DNA of 64,000 bases from the NCBI RefSeq assembly GCF_037975245.1, contig NC_092568.1:8939001-9003000 (forward strand), read 5' to 3'. The notes under the pieces were generated by a model. That model worked only from the letters and a program-made list of their open reading frames with translations, did no database searches and was not told the origin of the DNA. This document shows positions 22,101 through 37,100 of this stretch, piece by piece (the first letter of the stretch is position 1; every line of letters starts with the position of its first letter). Made by a program: the position numbers and the translations under genes. The DNA comes from Apostichopus japonicus. Lineage: Eukaryota; Echinodermata; Holothuroidea; Aspidochirotida; Stichopodidae.

Positions 22101-25100
22101 TTACTTCAACTTTGTTGCCAGTTTCAGAACCTCCTGTGGCATCTTCAATATCCTCGCTGATGTAAGCCGAGCCTTTTGAAACTCTGTGTATCTGGGTAAC
22201 ATTAAAAATAGAAACACATGATAAGACAACATATTATACAATAATGCATGATATTGATATCAGCGGAAGTTATCATGAATACATTAAATTAACCTGTAGA
22301 CTGTGTTTGATATAGGTTTCTCTAGCAACTGTTACATCAATTATATGTAAGACAAACATTGCACTGTATTTGTATTTCAGTGAACGGAATTTGCAGTTGT
22401 CGCTCTCTTTTAAAATTGAATTTTCATATTGAATTATCTATCGAGTTGCAAACCTATAAACTAGAAGAACCAAAATGGAAAGACAACATTATAGTGCCAC
22501 TATGACGTCAGTGATTGGCTGCAGAAGATTAAAAAACAAATAGCGACTAACTAAAGTTTATCATGTTACGCGCATATCAGCAAATGAGAATAATAATGAT
22601 TAATATAAGTACATCGTTAATATAAAAATTCTTCTTCTTCTTCTTCTTTGTTGGGGGGTTCTAGGATAAGGATACGTAGTTTCAGTCAATATCCAAATGA
22701 AGTCAAATTTTAAAAATTACATATCTTGCGATATATTTCCTCAAATTATATTTAATATCTTATTTAGCAGGGCAACCCTCTCATTATAATTACACTCATT
22801 AAAACCTTGAAATATTGCACGATGTTTCAAAATTAAAAGACGGTGCAGATTATCATCTCAAGGGAAGCTCTTACTCTCCTCTCCATTCGAGCACCAGCTA
22901 TACCTATGCCTTAACCCCCCCCCCCTTCCTCCCCACCTCCCTCTTCTATATCCACAAATCTTTACATCTATCTTCATGGAATCTACCTTCACCAATTATA
23001 TGGACTATATCCAGCCTAAACAAGTTTCATGCAATCCACACACGTCTTATGCAATCCACACAAGTACAACTTTTTAATGTTCTACCCAGTTCACTATTAG
23101 ATTTCTACATTAATAATATAAGCTGCACACCTTCCGGTTACACATTGCACTATTTAAATGAAGAAAAATAAAACGCGAAATTACAACATTCTACAACATG
23201 ACATACCTTTCTAACTCTATTATTATTATTGCTATGTGTATTTGCGTGACACCGTTCCCTCACCCCAACCACCCTCCCCAAAAACAAAACAAACCAAAAA
23301 ACATACCAAGGACGTAAATTTGCCTATACACTTTACAGTCATAATGATAGCACTTTACATTTCACAAAACAAAAGTGTGTTATGCAATTGAAACATCTGG
23401 GACTATACAATATTGACAATGCTTAATCAATGATTAAAGAAAAAAGACATGTTTCACTTTTTTCGAAGTAGAACTAGGGTGATATCTATTCGAATCATCC
23501 TAGCTAGTGTTGAACTTTTGTAAACTGCTGTTATTGAAAATGATTAACCAGTGTATAAAAACACTGTTAAGTAGTGGTATTTAGTTATGACAAAGACTAG
23601 GACAAGTCAATTATACAGAGTGGAACCTATAGCGAAATACTTACCTCCAGTAAACACGAAACTTTGACACCTGAAAAAGATTACAACAATTTTGATAAAT
23701 TATGAAATGGAAGCTAATATTGTGGTTAAGCACTTGCTAATAAGTTATTGCTTTCGTCGCAAGTGGTCACAACACCGTGTATCAATGGTAAGCGTGCCCG
23801 TTTATGAATATTGTAACAGGAAATTATACAGTATTAATATTTTTATGATTTCGTGGGGTGGGGGAGGGGGAGGGGAAGGAGAAGGGGAGGGAGTGTGGGA
23901 TAAAGGTCCTAAATTTTGCTCCGCTGTGTGATCTGCTTGGGCTGACATTATCTAAAGTCTCTGCCAGTGTTGTAAAACAAACTGCTTTATAGAATGTTTG
24001 TTATTGAAATGAACTATGCCCGTGCAACTAATGGAATGTTTTAAGGCAATCTCCAAACAATTTGTTTTCTTTTAAATCAAGCAGGTCCTTTGAAAGTTGA
24101 GTGGTTTCTAAGTCTAGACTAATGAAACAAACGACGCTTGCAATATCGTGATATAAGTAAATCAAACTTGACAACTAACCTCTCCAGCATACTCTGCATC
24201 TCTGATATATTTCTTGGTATTACCATTCTGTAAATTGAAAGAGAGCCCCCACCAATGTTAACAAGATTAAGAGATCAACTAGATATCAATACTTTTGTAA
24301 ATGTGATTGTATTCAGCATGTCTTATTTACTTAGTATTCAAGACGAGAAATCATGTCGATGAATCGTAGCTTTAAAGTATGGGATACTCGAAACTTAAAG
24401 TACAAATAACATACTGCTTAAAAACTTGATACAAACGTGAATTGGCAGTCAACAAAATCTGATTGAAATCACAGAAGCCTATCTCTCGCTGGAGTATTTA
24501 TGATGGTTTTCGTAATGTTCAATTTGACAGTTCTTGCAGCCCTTCGTTAGGGAAGCATTTTGTAAGAATTGTAGTAACCCCCATTATTTCTTAAGCGGGG
24601 TGGGGGCTTTTACATAACATAAGAATACTTACTATCCAACGACCAGACTCAAGATCGAGGTTATACTGTAGGAAGGCGTCGCGAGGGTTCCATAAAACTA
24701 CAAGGAATAAAAATGTAAAGAATTTAAATTCTGTTGAATTTTATTTCGAAAAGCTCTTTCCGTTTCCAAGGTATACACATTTGACGTTATGATATATCTG
24801 GTGAAACTCATTAAATATGAACAAACGGTAACGTAGAGTCTTGCGCTCATCAAAATTTCTTATGTCAGCCCTTAATAAGTTAACCCGTAATTACAAGCCC
24901 ACATATATGATTTGAATAATGTGATGTTCCTTTTTTTAAGAAGACAATAACATATTTCCAAACAATCACCTAGAGCCACAAACATGTGCTCGGTGTCCTT
25001 GAAACGAAGGTTGTAAAAACAAAAGGAATAACATAACAGAAAATTAGGCAGTCACTCCCTTTACATCATCAACGTGCATAGTTAGCTAATTTTTAGTCAT

Positions 25101-28100
25101 CAATGAAACTAGAATTAATAGAAGACTGTAAAAAGGTCAATCTGTGAGGGATTTTGATGGGAGTTGCAGCTATTTTTATGATTTCGAATGCCTATCAGAG
25201 TGACTATGGCATTGTTGTTCCTATGTGTCCGTAGACTTTATTACAAACAATGCTGGTTAAAGAGTTGGTGGTCACAAAACTCGAATCGTGTAACTGTTTA
25301 CTTTTCTTTAGTTGTAAATAGAAGACAACGTCGGTTCTCCCAGGGTTGCTTGATGATTTGTTAACTCTGGCAAAATTTTGTTCAATTTTTACCAAGTTTG
25401 CAATATCGTGTTTTCATTTTATATACACTTAATGGTAAGAAGCTTTCTCAAGATATGATCTTAAATTCACGACAAAGGCAATGACTATAGGTCCAGAATC
25501 TGATGTCACTTCCGTTCCGTGACCGCTGGCAATTCCTGAGGAGCGCTTTGCGTGTCATCGAATTACTCAGATGCACTTTTTTTAGGTAGGAGAGAGACCT
25601 TCACCGAGGTGTATACAAATATATCTTCAACACATGATTATACATCGTTTTTGAAAAATCTATTATTGTAAGTGGTTTTCTGGTTTGAAAAATACTGAGT
25701 AATCTACTCTAGTATACCTTTGACGTTTTTCAGTTTCAGTTTTATTGGAACGGACGCAGCAGGAATAGACATCGGTAGTAAGCAGTCTCCAAACCTACGA
25801 ATTTAGAACAGAAAAAGAACAGGGCTAGCATTTCACATACAGCAGTTTGTCAGATTGAAGAAAAAAACAACACACAAAGTACACACAACCCTCATTAGAT
25901 TAACTAGATATACAGTAAGTTACTGCTAAATTCTACTACAAAAGACAAGAGTTGTTCGTCAAACATTAAACCTACTTGCACATAAACTAATATATTGACA
26001 TCATTAGCTATATCATTAATAACACGAGATTATGAGTAATTTAAGACAAACAAACAGTGGCTGAAATGGATGTTCCGCATCGTCGATATTCAAACTATAC
26101 CAAAGGAGAATGGGTGTAATAAATGTATTTAGGTTGTTTAACAACACTGCATATATATATCCATTTTCGATTTTTTTTCTTTCTTTTTTCTGTTCAATAT
26201 ATTTCCATACCAATACAATGTGACCACTGGTTAACAAAAACTATGTAATAGTATGACGAATGCTTTGACAAAAATGTATACGTATATCTTGTATATATTT
26301 GATCAATAGTGTTAATATCACTTGATATGATGTTATACTTTACCACAACTCATTCAATCTTTCTGATTTTTGTGCAAATAACAACACCCTAACAAAGTCT
26401 GTCTCCGTCAGTTCTCTGCCCTCTTCCTCTGTATTTATTCCTATCATCTGCACCAATGAGGGACACGCAAGACGGATCTTCGAGTTCAGACTGATGATGT
26501 TTTCATCACAAATCCCATCAAAGGATCGATAAAGGTGAAGACAGGATATTGAGATCTGAGCAAAGACAATATAATCTCAATTGTATACGTCATGAAATAA
26601 TGAATAAGCAAAAGCCTGGAGTTAATTTATGCAGAATATCACCGCACGTCAAAGTCATCCTACTGAATGAACGTTTATCAGTGCAAAGACGATAATGTGA
26701 TCTCGGCAGAGAAATAAAAAAGATGATAAAATGATACATACTTAAACCAACATTTCATCAGCTAAAGCTTGCTTATGGTAACATGAAATTTATCCAGGCG
26801 AAATCTGCCGATCCTGTTTTGAAGTACGAGATAATCTGGGACCTTATGGGGTTATTGGGTTATAACAGGAACACGTTTAATTGATTTAACCGGCTTATAT
26901 GATAGTCAACGTTTTATACATGAGTAATTATAGTATAGCTTATTTATTGTTATGCATAGATCAAATGGACCTAACGAATAATATTAGTGAATTAATTTGG
27001 TAATGGTGAATCTTTAATATACATTTGTCAGATTTATGTCAGACTCTATACTGGGCTCGACTCACGTCTAAATTAAACTTAATTTAATCAACTTTAAATT
27101 TTGTAAATTAATTGATTAATTGATTTCAAATGATTTCTTGGGTAAATAGCAGTTACATTCGACATTAGTCAACTTACGTTGCGTTTAGCAGCAATGTGTA
27201 GAAGCTGTACAATAGACCTGTGTTGTGATTTGGTGTCTCGTTTGTACAAATTTATTGTATCTGAACAGAACTGCGTAAGGGACTCGATGGAGTCTGTTGT
27301 CTGATAAAGAGAGATGAACGTGTAAAACATCTGAAAAATAATTTTCTGTCGCCTGCAAGGGATAAAAGTGGTCCTGCAGATGGTACATATTACACGTTAT
27401 TATACTGAATTAATCGATAGGGAACAGTAATCTGACTCTTAAGCATCGTGAGAAAGTTTGACATTTTCTAAAGATAAACTTCGGCACTTTGTTGAACTGT
27501 TCCATGTCTTACACCAGACACAATTCTTGACGTAGCTTAGATAATGTACAAAATAGGATAATTGGATATGGAAAGAGCCTTATTAAATGTGTTATAATAC
27601 AATTAAAACCGTCGTTCGATATATAGAAACAAACATCTCCTGGACAATCACTGACAATCATCCGTTTCCTGCGCAAAACTTGTTGATAGCTTTTCTTCAC
27701 CAATGAAACAGGAACTATAATTATTACTTCAAAGTCTGAAAGGGACATCAACAATGTCGCAAGTTTGACCAATACATTCGGACATGACGATCACACCAGC
27801 CTTATTATAAAAAAAATACAGTGACTAGACATAGTTACTCTAAAATTTTGTTAGTATTAGTTGCTTTTGCATAAATATTATCTCAGCAACCTGCTTACCT
27901 CCCACTCGCCGGACTGAAGATTCAATAGAAACCCTTGGTCAGATGGACGCCAATTAACTAAAAAATGATAAAAGCAAATAAAGTCATCGTTTACATTTCC
28001 GTTTCTGAAGAAACCAGTCTTAGAGATCGTTTGACAACAGAGGTATTGTAAATTCATGAAAGTTTTATCTGTTTATTGTAACGAACGCAGGAAAACAATA

Positions 28101-31100
28101 TTACAATTTACTAATTATTAACCAATGATACTATTTTATGGCATCGGATAAAGCAAAAGAAAACACTATAATTTCATTCTTAATGAAATTGTTTACCAGA
28201 CGGATTTGTGGGCATGTTTGCTTTTGTAGGTCGCAAATCATTGAAATTTTCAATATGAAAGAAAAGTAAAATTGCTGTTATCATCAAAACCAGATAGAGC
28301 TGAATGAGTGAATGTATTAGACATACCTTTATATGCATATTGTTTCCATTACCAGATCAGGATATTGTAATTAAAATGATCCCCTTGTATTTAATAACTT
28401 TAAATTATTTACCTTGGACTTTCCATGATCTCAGCCGTTGTGTTATTTTCTTGGGATCTATTGACAGAGGCAGCAAACAATCTTGAAACCTGTTTTCATT
28501 TTGTAGAGAGACGAAATAGACTCATTAATGATTGAGTTGAAGTTACCTACTATGAAACGTAAATTGTGAACAATCGATGCTTGGCTGAAATATCTAAAAC
28601 AATTGCCAAAATGAGTCTGTATTCATTTCTTTTGCTTAACTTATCCGGTACGGCGTGGATAGCTCTTTGCAGTACGAGTGACATTTCCCTGTTATCAGAT
28701 TATGCAGGGGGTAAAAACACCAACAAAATGCCAGCTAGTGTTATATTTAATACCCATTTATCTAAAATACGATACTTTCTTACCTTAGCTCTTTCATTTC
28801 GTCACAATGCTGTCCATAGCTAGCTATTCCAATAACGTCTTCTGCGGTCAAATCCCTTCCGTCCGCTTGAATTAATATCTTCTGTAATGATCGAATACTT
28901 GCTAACCTCACACCAGATTCCAATCTGATGGTGTCGTTTTCGTACTTACAGTTGGAAGGATCAAGAACTAAACATGGCACCGCAATCTGTGAAAGAAAAT
29001 CATTTAGAATGTAAGTCTCTATAGATATCATGATGACGATTATTTACAGAGTGCCTCCGCAACGTCTTCAATTAACTGCTCAGTAAATGGGCTGGTCATG
29101 GTCTGACACATTGCACAATGCATTTGTCGTAATGAATATCTTTTTCATTATATGCCTACCTGACAGTGAAACTATGAGACAAGTTCAGTATTTTGGTACC
29201 CAGGGAAGGCTTGTTACTTGTTTTATATTGTAATTTTCTTAAAAAGATTAATCGAAATTTGTGGGAACTAGCCTCGTTAATAGTCTCCCTGTTTTCTAGT
29301 GTCCCTTCATATTACGCTATTTTCTACAGTGTACTGTTTGTTATGTTTTCTTCTGTAGGATAATATGAGAAACAAATTTAAATTGACATGAACAGAAATT
29401 GAATTGTGTGCAATTATCAATTGCGCTGTTTTAAGTGTAATGTTTAAATGACGTTCAAATTAACTTGATTTGGTGCAATTTAGTTGCCTCTGACGATTGT
29501 AATTGTAAATGGTGTAATGATTGTAATGTTAATGGTGCCGCTTGTAATAATAAGTGATGGATAAATAAAGCTTCAACAACACCTTTTCGTGTCCAGAAAT
29601 ATTAGTCGTATTCATTGCTGAATTAGAGTTGATAAGGTGTGTATGGATATAGATAGGATATACTGTTATACAAATACAATGTTTGTAAATATCTCTCGTA
29701 AAAGGTACTTACACTATTGCTATTTGCAATGCCCAGTAACGTGACCGCTGACATCTTTTGTAATGTACTCTGTGTGCCACTAATCGAGAAAGCTTCGGAA
29801 CAAATCTTTCTTACAGAGTCCAAATCATCAGTCTGATGAAGAAATCGTATAATTTAATATCGTAAATGTTGTATAGTACAGTCAAATGCGATACAAATCA
29901 GATTAGAAAATAAAAATCTCAAATCTAACCTACCCGAAATGAGAGAGTATTTACACATTCAGGTTCTAGTTACAACAACATGAGGTCTCACAATCATTCA
30001 TTGATAAAAATTGTTAGTTCTCCAATCACAGTAAATCACCAAAATCCTAGAAGTAGGACATACGTTTTGTCCCTTGGAAAGTGTTTGAGAAAACATTTGC
30101 TGTTTTTCACTCGTTTTCGGTAATGTAAGTCATCTCTATAGTGTCCTTTACCTACCAAATTAAAGGACCGTTTTAATTATGATGGCAAACATTACTAAAG
30201 CATAAATTATGATATATAAGAGGATTTCAAAAATAGAATAATAAACATTAAGAAGGATCTATTGAAGTATGGATTTACGGTAAATGTAGTTCGTAACCTA
30301 TACAAAAATGGTAATAAACAATATTGAACTTACCACCCACTGACCCGAACTGAAATTCAGTAGGAAGTCATAGTTGAATGGACGCCAATAAACTACGTGA
30401 GTAATGGAAACATTCATGTATTAAATAAGGTAAAATTGAAAACTGAAAAATCAAACCAAAAAGGTAGTTATTTTCCAGTTCCATTTTGAAATTTTGTTTT
30501 TCTTGTGAGCAAGGCAAAAGCGGAATGCAATTCGTATTGTTCCTGGTAAATGCTGTAAAACTGACGGTGTTTTGATTATTCTAACATCCAAATATACGAA
30601 ACCATACACTAAATTTACAGTGGCTCTAAAGTCGCATAGTTAACAATAGTATTCTGAGTTCACAAAGTTGGAATATAGTGGCTTAATAAGCAACCAATTT
30701 TGAAGACTATTTATTTACCTTTCACACTCCAAGATTTCATCTTCTTCGGAATTCGTTTTGGATTGATAGACATCGGTACAAGGCATCCATCCAATCTTGG
30801 TAATTAAAAGAAGAACGTTATATTTATTAAGAAAATATGTAATTATTCCAATATTCATTGACAGGCCACCCAACACATATATTTTACACCTTTTACACTC
30901 TCTATAGCTATATGCTGTAATTTATTACATAGTGTTCTGGCTTAACTTGATGCAAAATACGGAACTTTCTGCATTCATTGCAATTATTACAATCTCCCAT
31001 TCTTAGCCTTTTTCTTTGTACGTGATGTAAGTTCCTGTTCGTGATGTATTCCTTAAGAAACAAGAAGAAGAAACAGTAAGAGGCAGCCAGTGAAACATGA

Positions 31101-34100
31101 GGTAATTCATAACCTATCAATTTTAACCAAGCAGTGAATTTAAACACCGTGCATTATCGAGAGTCATCATGGCAACCATCACATATGCTTCTATATGGGT
31201 ATCACATACTAGTCTTGTCTAAATTATGCAAAAAAGAACTTTCATATTTTGTTTTCTTTTCTTACCTTATTTCTTTCAATGATCTACATCGCTGTCCATA
31301 GCTTGAAATTCCTAAAATTTCTTCTTCAGTGACTTTCCTCTCGTTCAATTTTACCAATATTTTCTCGACTGATAATAGACTTGGTAGCACTAAACCTGTC
31401 TTCATTCTTATTTTACCCTTCTCAATTTTACATTTTGAGGGATTAATGACCAAGGGTTCCGCGACCTGAAGAAATATATTGATCATTCAAAAGTATAAAA
31501 AGGTAATATTTAAGGGAAAAGTGAAAGTGACAAAAGGTTTTAAAAAAAAAAAAGGTGATATGCATGCTTTTTCAGTACAATGTATCGCCAACACTGGCTA
31601 AATTACCAGCCAATACTCATAGCTAGTACAGTAACTACTGTTCATGTTCCACAACCGTGCATCAGTAACTACTGCGCTGTGTTCATAACACGGTAACATG
31701 TGTTACAGGTGGCACAGTAATTACTGCAAGTTTTTTGTTAATGCAAATTTAAAAATTTAATTTAAAAAATTAAAAAATTTTAAAAATTTAAAACAATTTA
31801 AATTTAATGTTTAATTTTTTTTAAATTACTACAAATTTTCACCTGTCGGACTCGTAGTTCAACGTGTAACAGCTTTGCAGTAATTACTGTGCCAACTGTA
31901 ACACATGTTACCGTGTTGCGAACACAGCGCAATAGTTACTGATGCACGGTTGTGGACCATGAACAGTAGTTACTGTACTAGCTATGAGTATCGGGTGAAA
32001 TTACAGGATTCTTCTAAGCATATTTTGTATCTTTGTGGATTCATATGAGCTTTACATTATATTACAGTAGGACTACAAATACTTCAATTTAGAAATGGGC
32101 ACAATTGGTCCATTTAGTAAAAGCTTGATTACATCTCTGAAAAGCAGAAAAACACCCTCATTTCTACTAACCATATAGGCTTTCGCCAATATGTATTCAA
32201 GACAAAACGGAAAAAACAGAATTGAATACTAGTGAATATGGTGTCAAATTATCATGGGAAATGTTACATCTTAAGTATTTATCTTACAAAGAACCTGTTT
32301 TATGAAAACTATGTGGGAAATAAATGGTGATCGGTGAGATCATTTTGGAACAAGAATGTGCCCCGACATTCCTCATGGTCCATTGAAACATCAATACAAA
32401 ACAAGAACAGTTTTAACATAATGATATCATCATGAAAATACAAAATGATTGCTAAATTGAACAAAATGTATACATAGGATCTCATGCTCTTCATAGCTAG
32501 TTACTTAAGAGAGATTTTAAATAGCAAAATGTTCCTTTTCCCTTATACATGACTTGGGCGTATTGGGTGTCTATATTCATAATCATTTGGTTCAGACTTC
32601 ATAGCGATTATTAACTTTGATATCTCTACAATAGTCAATAATTTCAGCATCTTAATCTGGATATAGCTCATAAGGGATCGAATCGTCCCATTAATTTACC
32701 TTCCAAAGACCGCAAGCAAGATCCAGTTGAAATGAGTAGCGAAATGAATTCCACAAAACTATTTGGGGAAGGAAACAAAAAGTGGAATCGATGTTGTAGT
32801 AATATAAACACATTAGGATAATAACCATCAGTCCATATCTCTGCAAGTGAATTACACGATTTCTATACAGACGTCTTACAATACTGAAACATCATGTTGT
32901 CGTTCGTAACAGTTTGATTCTTATATGGACCTTAAGAGAATAACGCTAACCCAGTAAGTTAATACATGTTAATATGGCAGAACTCCCGACTTCACAGTCA
33001 CGTTAGTTTACCAAAAACTTGAGCTTAGAAATGAGTTCCTTCAAAGTCGCGTATTGCCAGATGGACCGGCAAAGAAAAGATAATGTGCTCGTCTGCGGCA
33101 GAATGATGTAGCCATGGGCGCAGATCCTGGTGGGACAGCGGGACGCGTCCCACCAACTTTTTCAGTGGTGGGGACATGATATACCGTGTGCCCACCAATT
33201 TGTCTTGACCAAACGCTGCATTTCAAATTTCCCTGTATTGAACTTTGGCACAGTTTGATACAGCATTGTGCAAATGACATGCAGCAGTTCTCATTTTATT
33301 ATATTTATCCACAGTTGTTAAATATTGGACGGAAATCGCATTTGCGGCAGTCTTTATTTGTTTTCTGGGAAAGGACCCCAAGAAAGACTGATCTGCGCCC
33401 ATGGATGTAGCTGTGCTCAAGAGTACCTTATTAGGTCCAGAACACACCCTCATTTCGTGTCAAGAAGACATTGTTTGTTTGTAATTCAGTGATGATTTTT
33501 CAAATACCTTTGGTAACAGTAGAGTGACTTTTGTCATTAAGACAATTCAACAGAAAGGTTTTTTTGTATTTCTTAAAATGTTATATTTTTATTGTATATT
33601 TCAACAGAGGAAAGTTATATTTCTAAACTTCGATTTATGATGAAATTCTTACTAGTACAAAGGACATTGATACTTAAGATCATTTCCCCGATGTGTCAGA
33701 CCTCAAGGATGAAGCAACAATACTTTTACAATAACCTTAGTTCAGCTACGAAGCCATTTGTCCTTGTTGACACCACAAGCCACTTAATGTGACCACTTCC
33801 TGGTGTAAGAACAGTTTTTAGTCAGTCAAAGTTAGTTACTATCAACCAACCATATCTCCAGTTAGGGATTACATTTTCTGCTACTAGCTTATCCACTTGA
33901 AATGTTTTGGGAAGCTTTTTAGATTAGATGGAGATAATAGATAGAATACATATATAAGTAGTTGCTTACCTGGCACATTCCATGATTTAATGGACGGTGT
34001 TAGTTGGTTATTATTGAATGTCTGCGGCAAGGAGCAATCTTCAAATCTTTGTTGTAAAAACAAAAATAGCTACAAAGAACTTCGGCAATTTAATAATGGT

Positions 34101-37100
34101 TAAAAACATCTGTCATTGTTTACCGCCATACATTGGTCATTTAACCACATATATTAGACGATTCACAGCCAAGTATGGTGATTAGGTAAATCAAAAATAT
34201 TTCTAACATGCTCAAGCAAAGAAGTATCGCAATTATGAGAAACTGGTACTTTTTCATGTTTAAAATGGTAATATACTAAATGTGTATTTTTATATAAAAA
34301 AAAAAATGAAAAGCGTATCTTACCTTAGTTCCGTTAATCCATGACATTGTTGACCATAGCGTAGTAGTGCAATCACTTCTTCCTCCGTGAAAGCTTTCCG
34401 CTTCCCTTTGATTAGTATCTGTTCTACTGATGAGAAGCCAGGTAAGAGCACACCGGACTGCAGTATCACTTTCCCATGTCTAAAAGAAGCACAGGGTCCT
34501 TCTACTTTTAACACTGGTACTGGAATCTGTGATTGATAAAAAGTAAGAATGCAAATAGAATGAACGAAGAATGTTTATAAAACCCTTAAGAAAGTGAATT
34601 CATATATTATAGTTTCTGTATGACACATTGACATATTCCTTTGTCAGTTCTGGAAATCGTTCTGGCTGAATACATCTTTATAACATGACACTAAGTAATC
34701 AGAACAGAGAGTTTTAATCCGAACAGATAGTTTGAAACAATTAGTCAATAGCTTTACGACCAAATACTTACAACGTACCAACAAACATACCTGGTTTAAC
34801 TGAATCCTGATAAAAGAGGTACATATGTGTTTAGTTACCAGTTTGCGGTATAACAAAATATCCTGTATCTATCGTCCTATTGAACGTAGTAGAGCAACGC
34901 ATTTCTTCAAAAGTTTATCTGGTATCTGATGTTTGATTGCTTAACAAAATTGCTGAAAATGTTATGAATCTTTAGGTGAAGGTCACATCCTTATAACATT
35001 TTTTATCCCGAAGATATGATTTTTTTTTAAAATTATGTGACATATAATAAATGCATCTGACAACAGCAGAGTTGATGATGTCATTGGGGCACGCAGGGCA
35101 GCTAATAATATCTGTTTTTCTTTATAATTTGTAAATCATTTTATCCACAGTAGAAATAAGATACATTTTGATGAAATTCTAACTACAGAAAACAGCTAAG
35201 CAAACATTCCAAATTTGTCAGGTTTTCAATGATGATTCTACAAGAAGATTATAATAGCTTATGTAAAGTGTTTCAAGAACATTTGCCCAGATGACATCAC
35301 AGACCCCCTACTGTGATCCAACTTCCTGGAGTAGTTGAAGGTTTAGCTAGTAAAAAACAGGTTATATTCAATCATCCATATCTCGAGTTAGGTTGCAACT
35401 AGCAGAGTGAAATAATGTTTCTCTTCATTATAAGTTTCAAGTTGTTTGTAACCATAAAATCCTTTTAAAACGTGAATTATAAACGTACTTACCTTAAGTA
35501 ATACAAATACAGGTAGATTACGTTAGTTGCACATTTACCTTACTTATTATTTTGTGTTTACCTGACTTGTTGAGGCAATACTCAGAAGCTGAATCTGTGA
35601 CTTCTGTTGGAGTGTGCCATCAGTCGTTTTGATCACCATGCCATCCGAACAGAACGTTCTCACCAAGTCAACAACATAGTCAATTTCATTGACCTGCTCT
35701 ATGGAACAAACGGCTGCAAAGTAGTCTCCGCCTTCCCTTTTTTTAATGTATTTGATAATGTTTGCAGACGCTTTCTGATTCAGACCACATGCAAACCGAA
35801 ACAAAAATTGATGATCGGAATGGTTGATCTCTTTCAACTTATTCTTTATTGAAAAACTGAAGAAACTACCCAAGTTAGACGAAAGATAATTCGCTGCAAA
35901 CCATTCGACGAAGATGTTGTGATAGAATCTGACAAACATTTTCTTCACAATTCTTCTCAAGGTTCCCTTTCCGGGAATCCCTAAATTATCTTCTTCAATG
36001 AGAATCCCGATTGCGATTAGCTCGTTGAAACATTCGTTCCCAACTTTGCTCCTGAATTCGTTTTTCGGCCACCGAAATCGCTGGCTTCTGCCAGCTGTGA
36101 GACAATCGAATGAAAGTTTGTTGAGTCTGTCGTGATTCGGTAAGGTCGACGTTTCAACAGATGACTTTCCTGTCCTCATTTTCTTCTTCCACATGTGGTC
36201 ATAATAACACATCAATGTAGATTTAAAGAAGCTTGTCAGAGAGGCAAAGGGCTCCACATTTTTGTTGGACATGTGAGCAAGCATCAAAGCGAAAAGTGGA
36301 ATTTCACATATCTCACTTAGGACAGGATTACGAGTAAGAATATTCCGTAGCTGATTATCTGTTGGAGCTTCTTCAGGACGACGATTGGGTTGGATATAAT
36401 CAGCAACATCTTGCAGAAGCAAGATGGATTTGTTGTAACTAGGATTTACAGAACTTTTGGAATTCTCGTTTCCTTTATGCAATACATCATTGTGCTGCGA
36501 TTTATGCGTAGGGGCATGTCTCATTCGTTGAAAACGTGTCTGTTTGTCTTCAGGTTCAAGCCTCACTAACAGGTCATCACCAGCATTGAAAATGTTTTCA
36601 CGGATGTATGGTACATATTGTATCTTGCCGTAAAGTTCATTGACCACCGTTTTCCTCACTCCCTGAGTCAAAACGGTTTCGCCTGTCAGAAAGAATGCTA
36701 ATAAAATTAGATTTTAATAGTGTAGGAATATGCAGTATGTTATGTAGTATGGAATATGTAGTATGTTAATAACATATGCTGCTGTGAAATGTATCTTTAG
36801 TAGATGAAGGTTGGTTAAAGGGTAATATAGTAACGCTTCTGGCACCAAAACAATTAACCCTCAACGGATTTCAATAGTGCCGTAGATCTTTATCGTAAAT
36901 AGTTTCATTGGATTTTTTTTTATAAAATACAAACAAAGGGAAAGAATATGAACAGACGAGCCAAATGAATGATATCAGTGGCTAAACTTAATTAGAAAGT
37001 TGAAGAAATTGTATACCATATGACATTGGTTGTTTAAAATTATCTTCGTTTATCAATCAACATGCAACAAGTCCTGCTTAAACCGTATACCACACTTAAT

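Noticed and set aside
32309-32494. Missing D exon of module 2
   Set aside because: The open frame here lacks the [FI]CS[DE]...LL.IA signature and flanking splice sites seen in the other D exons.
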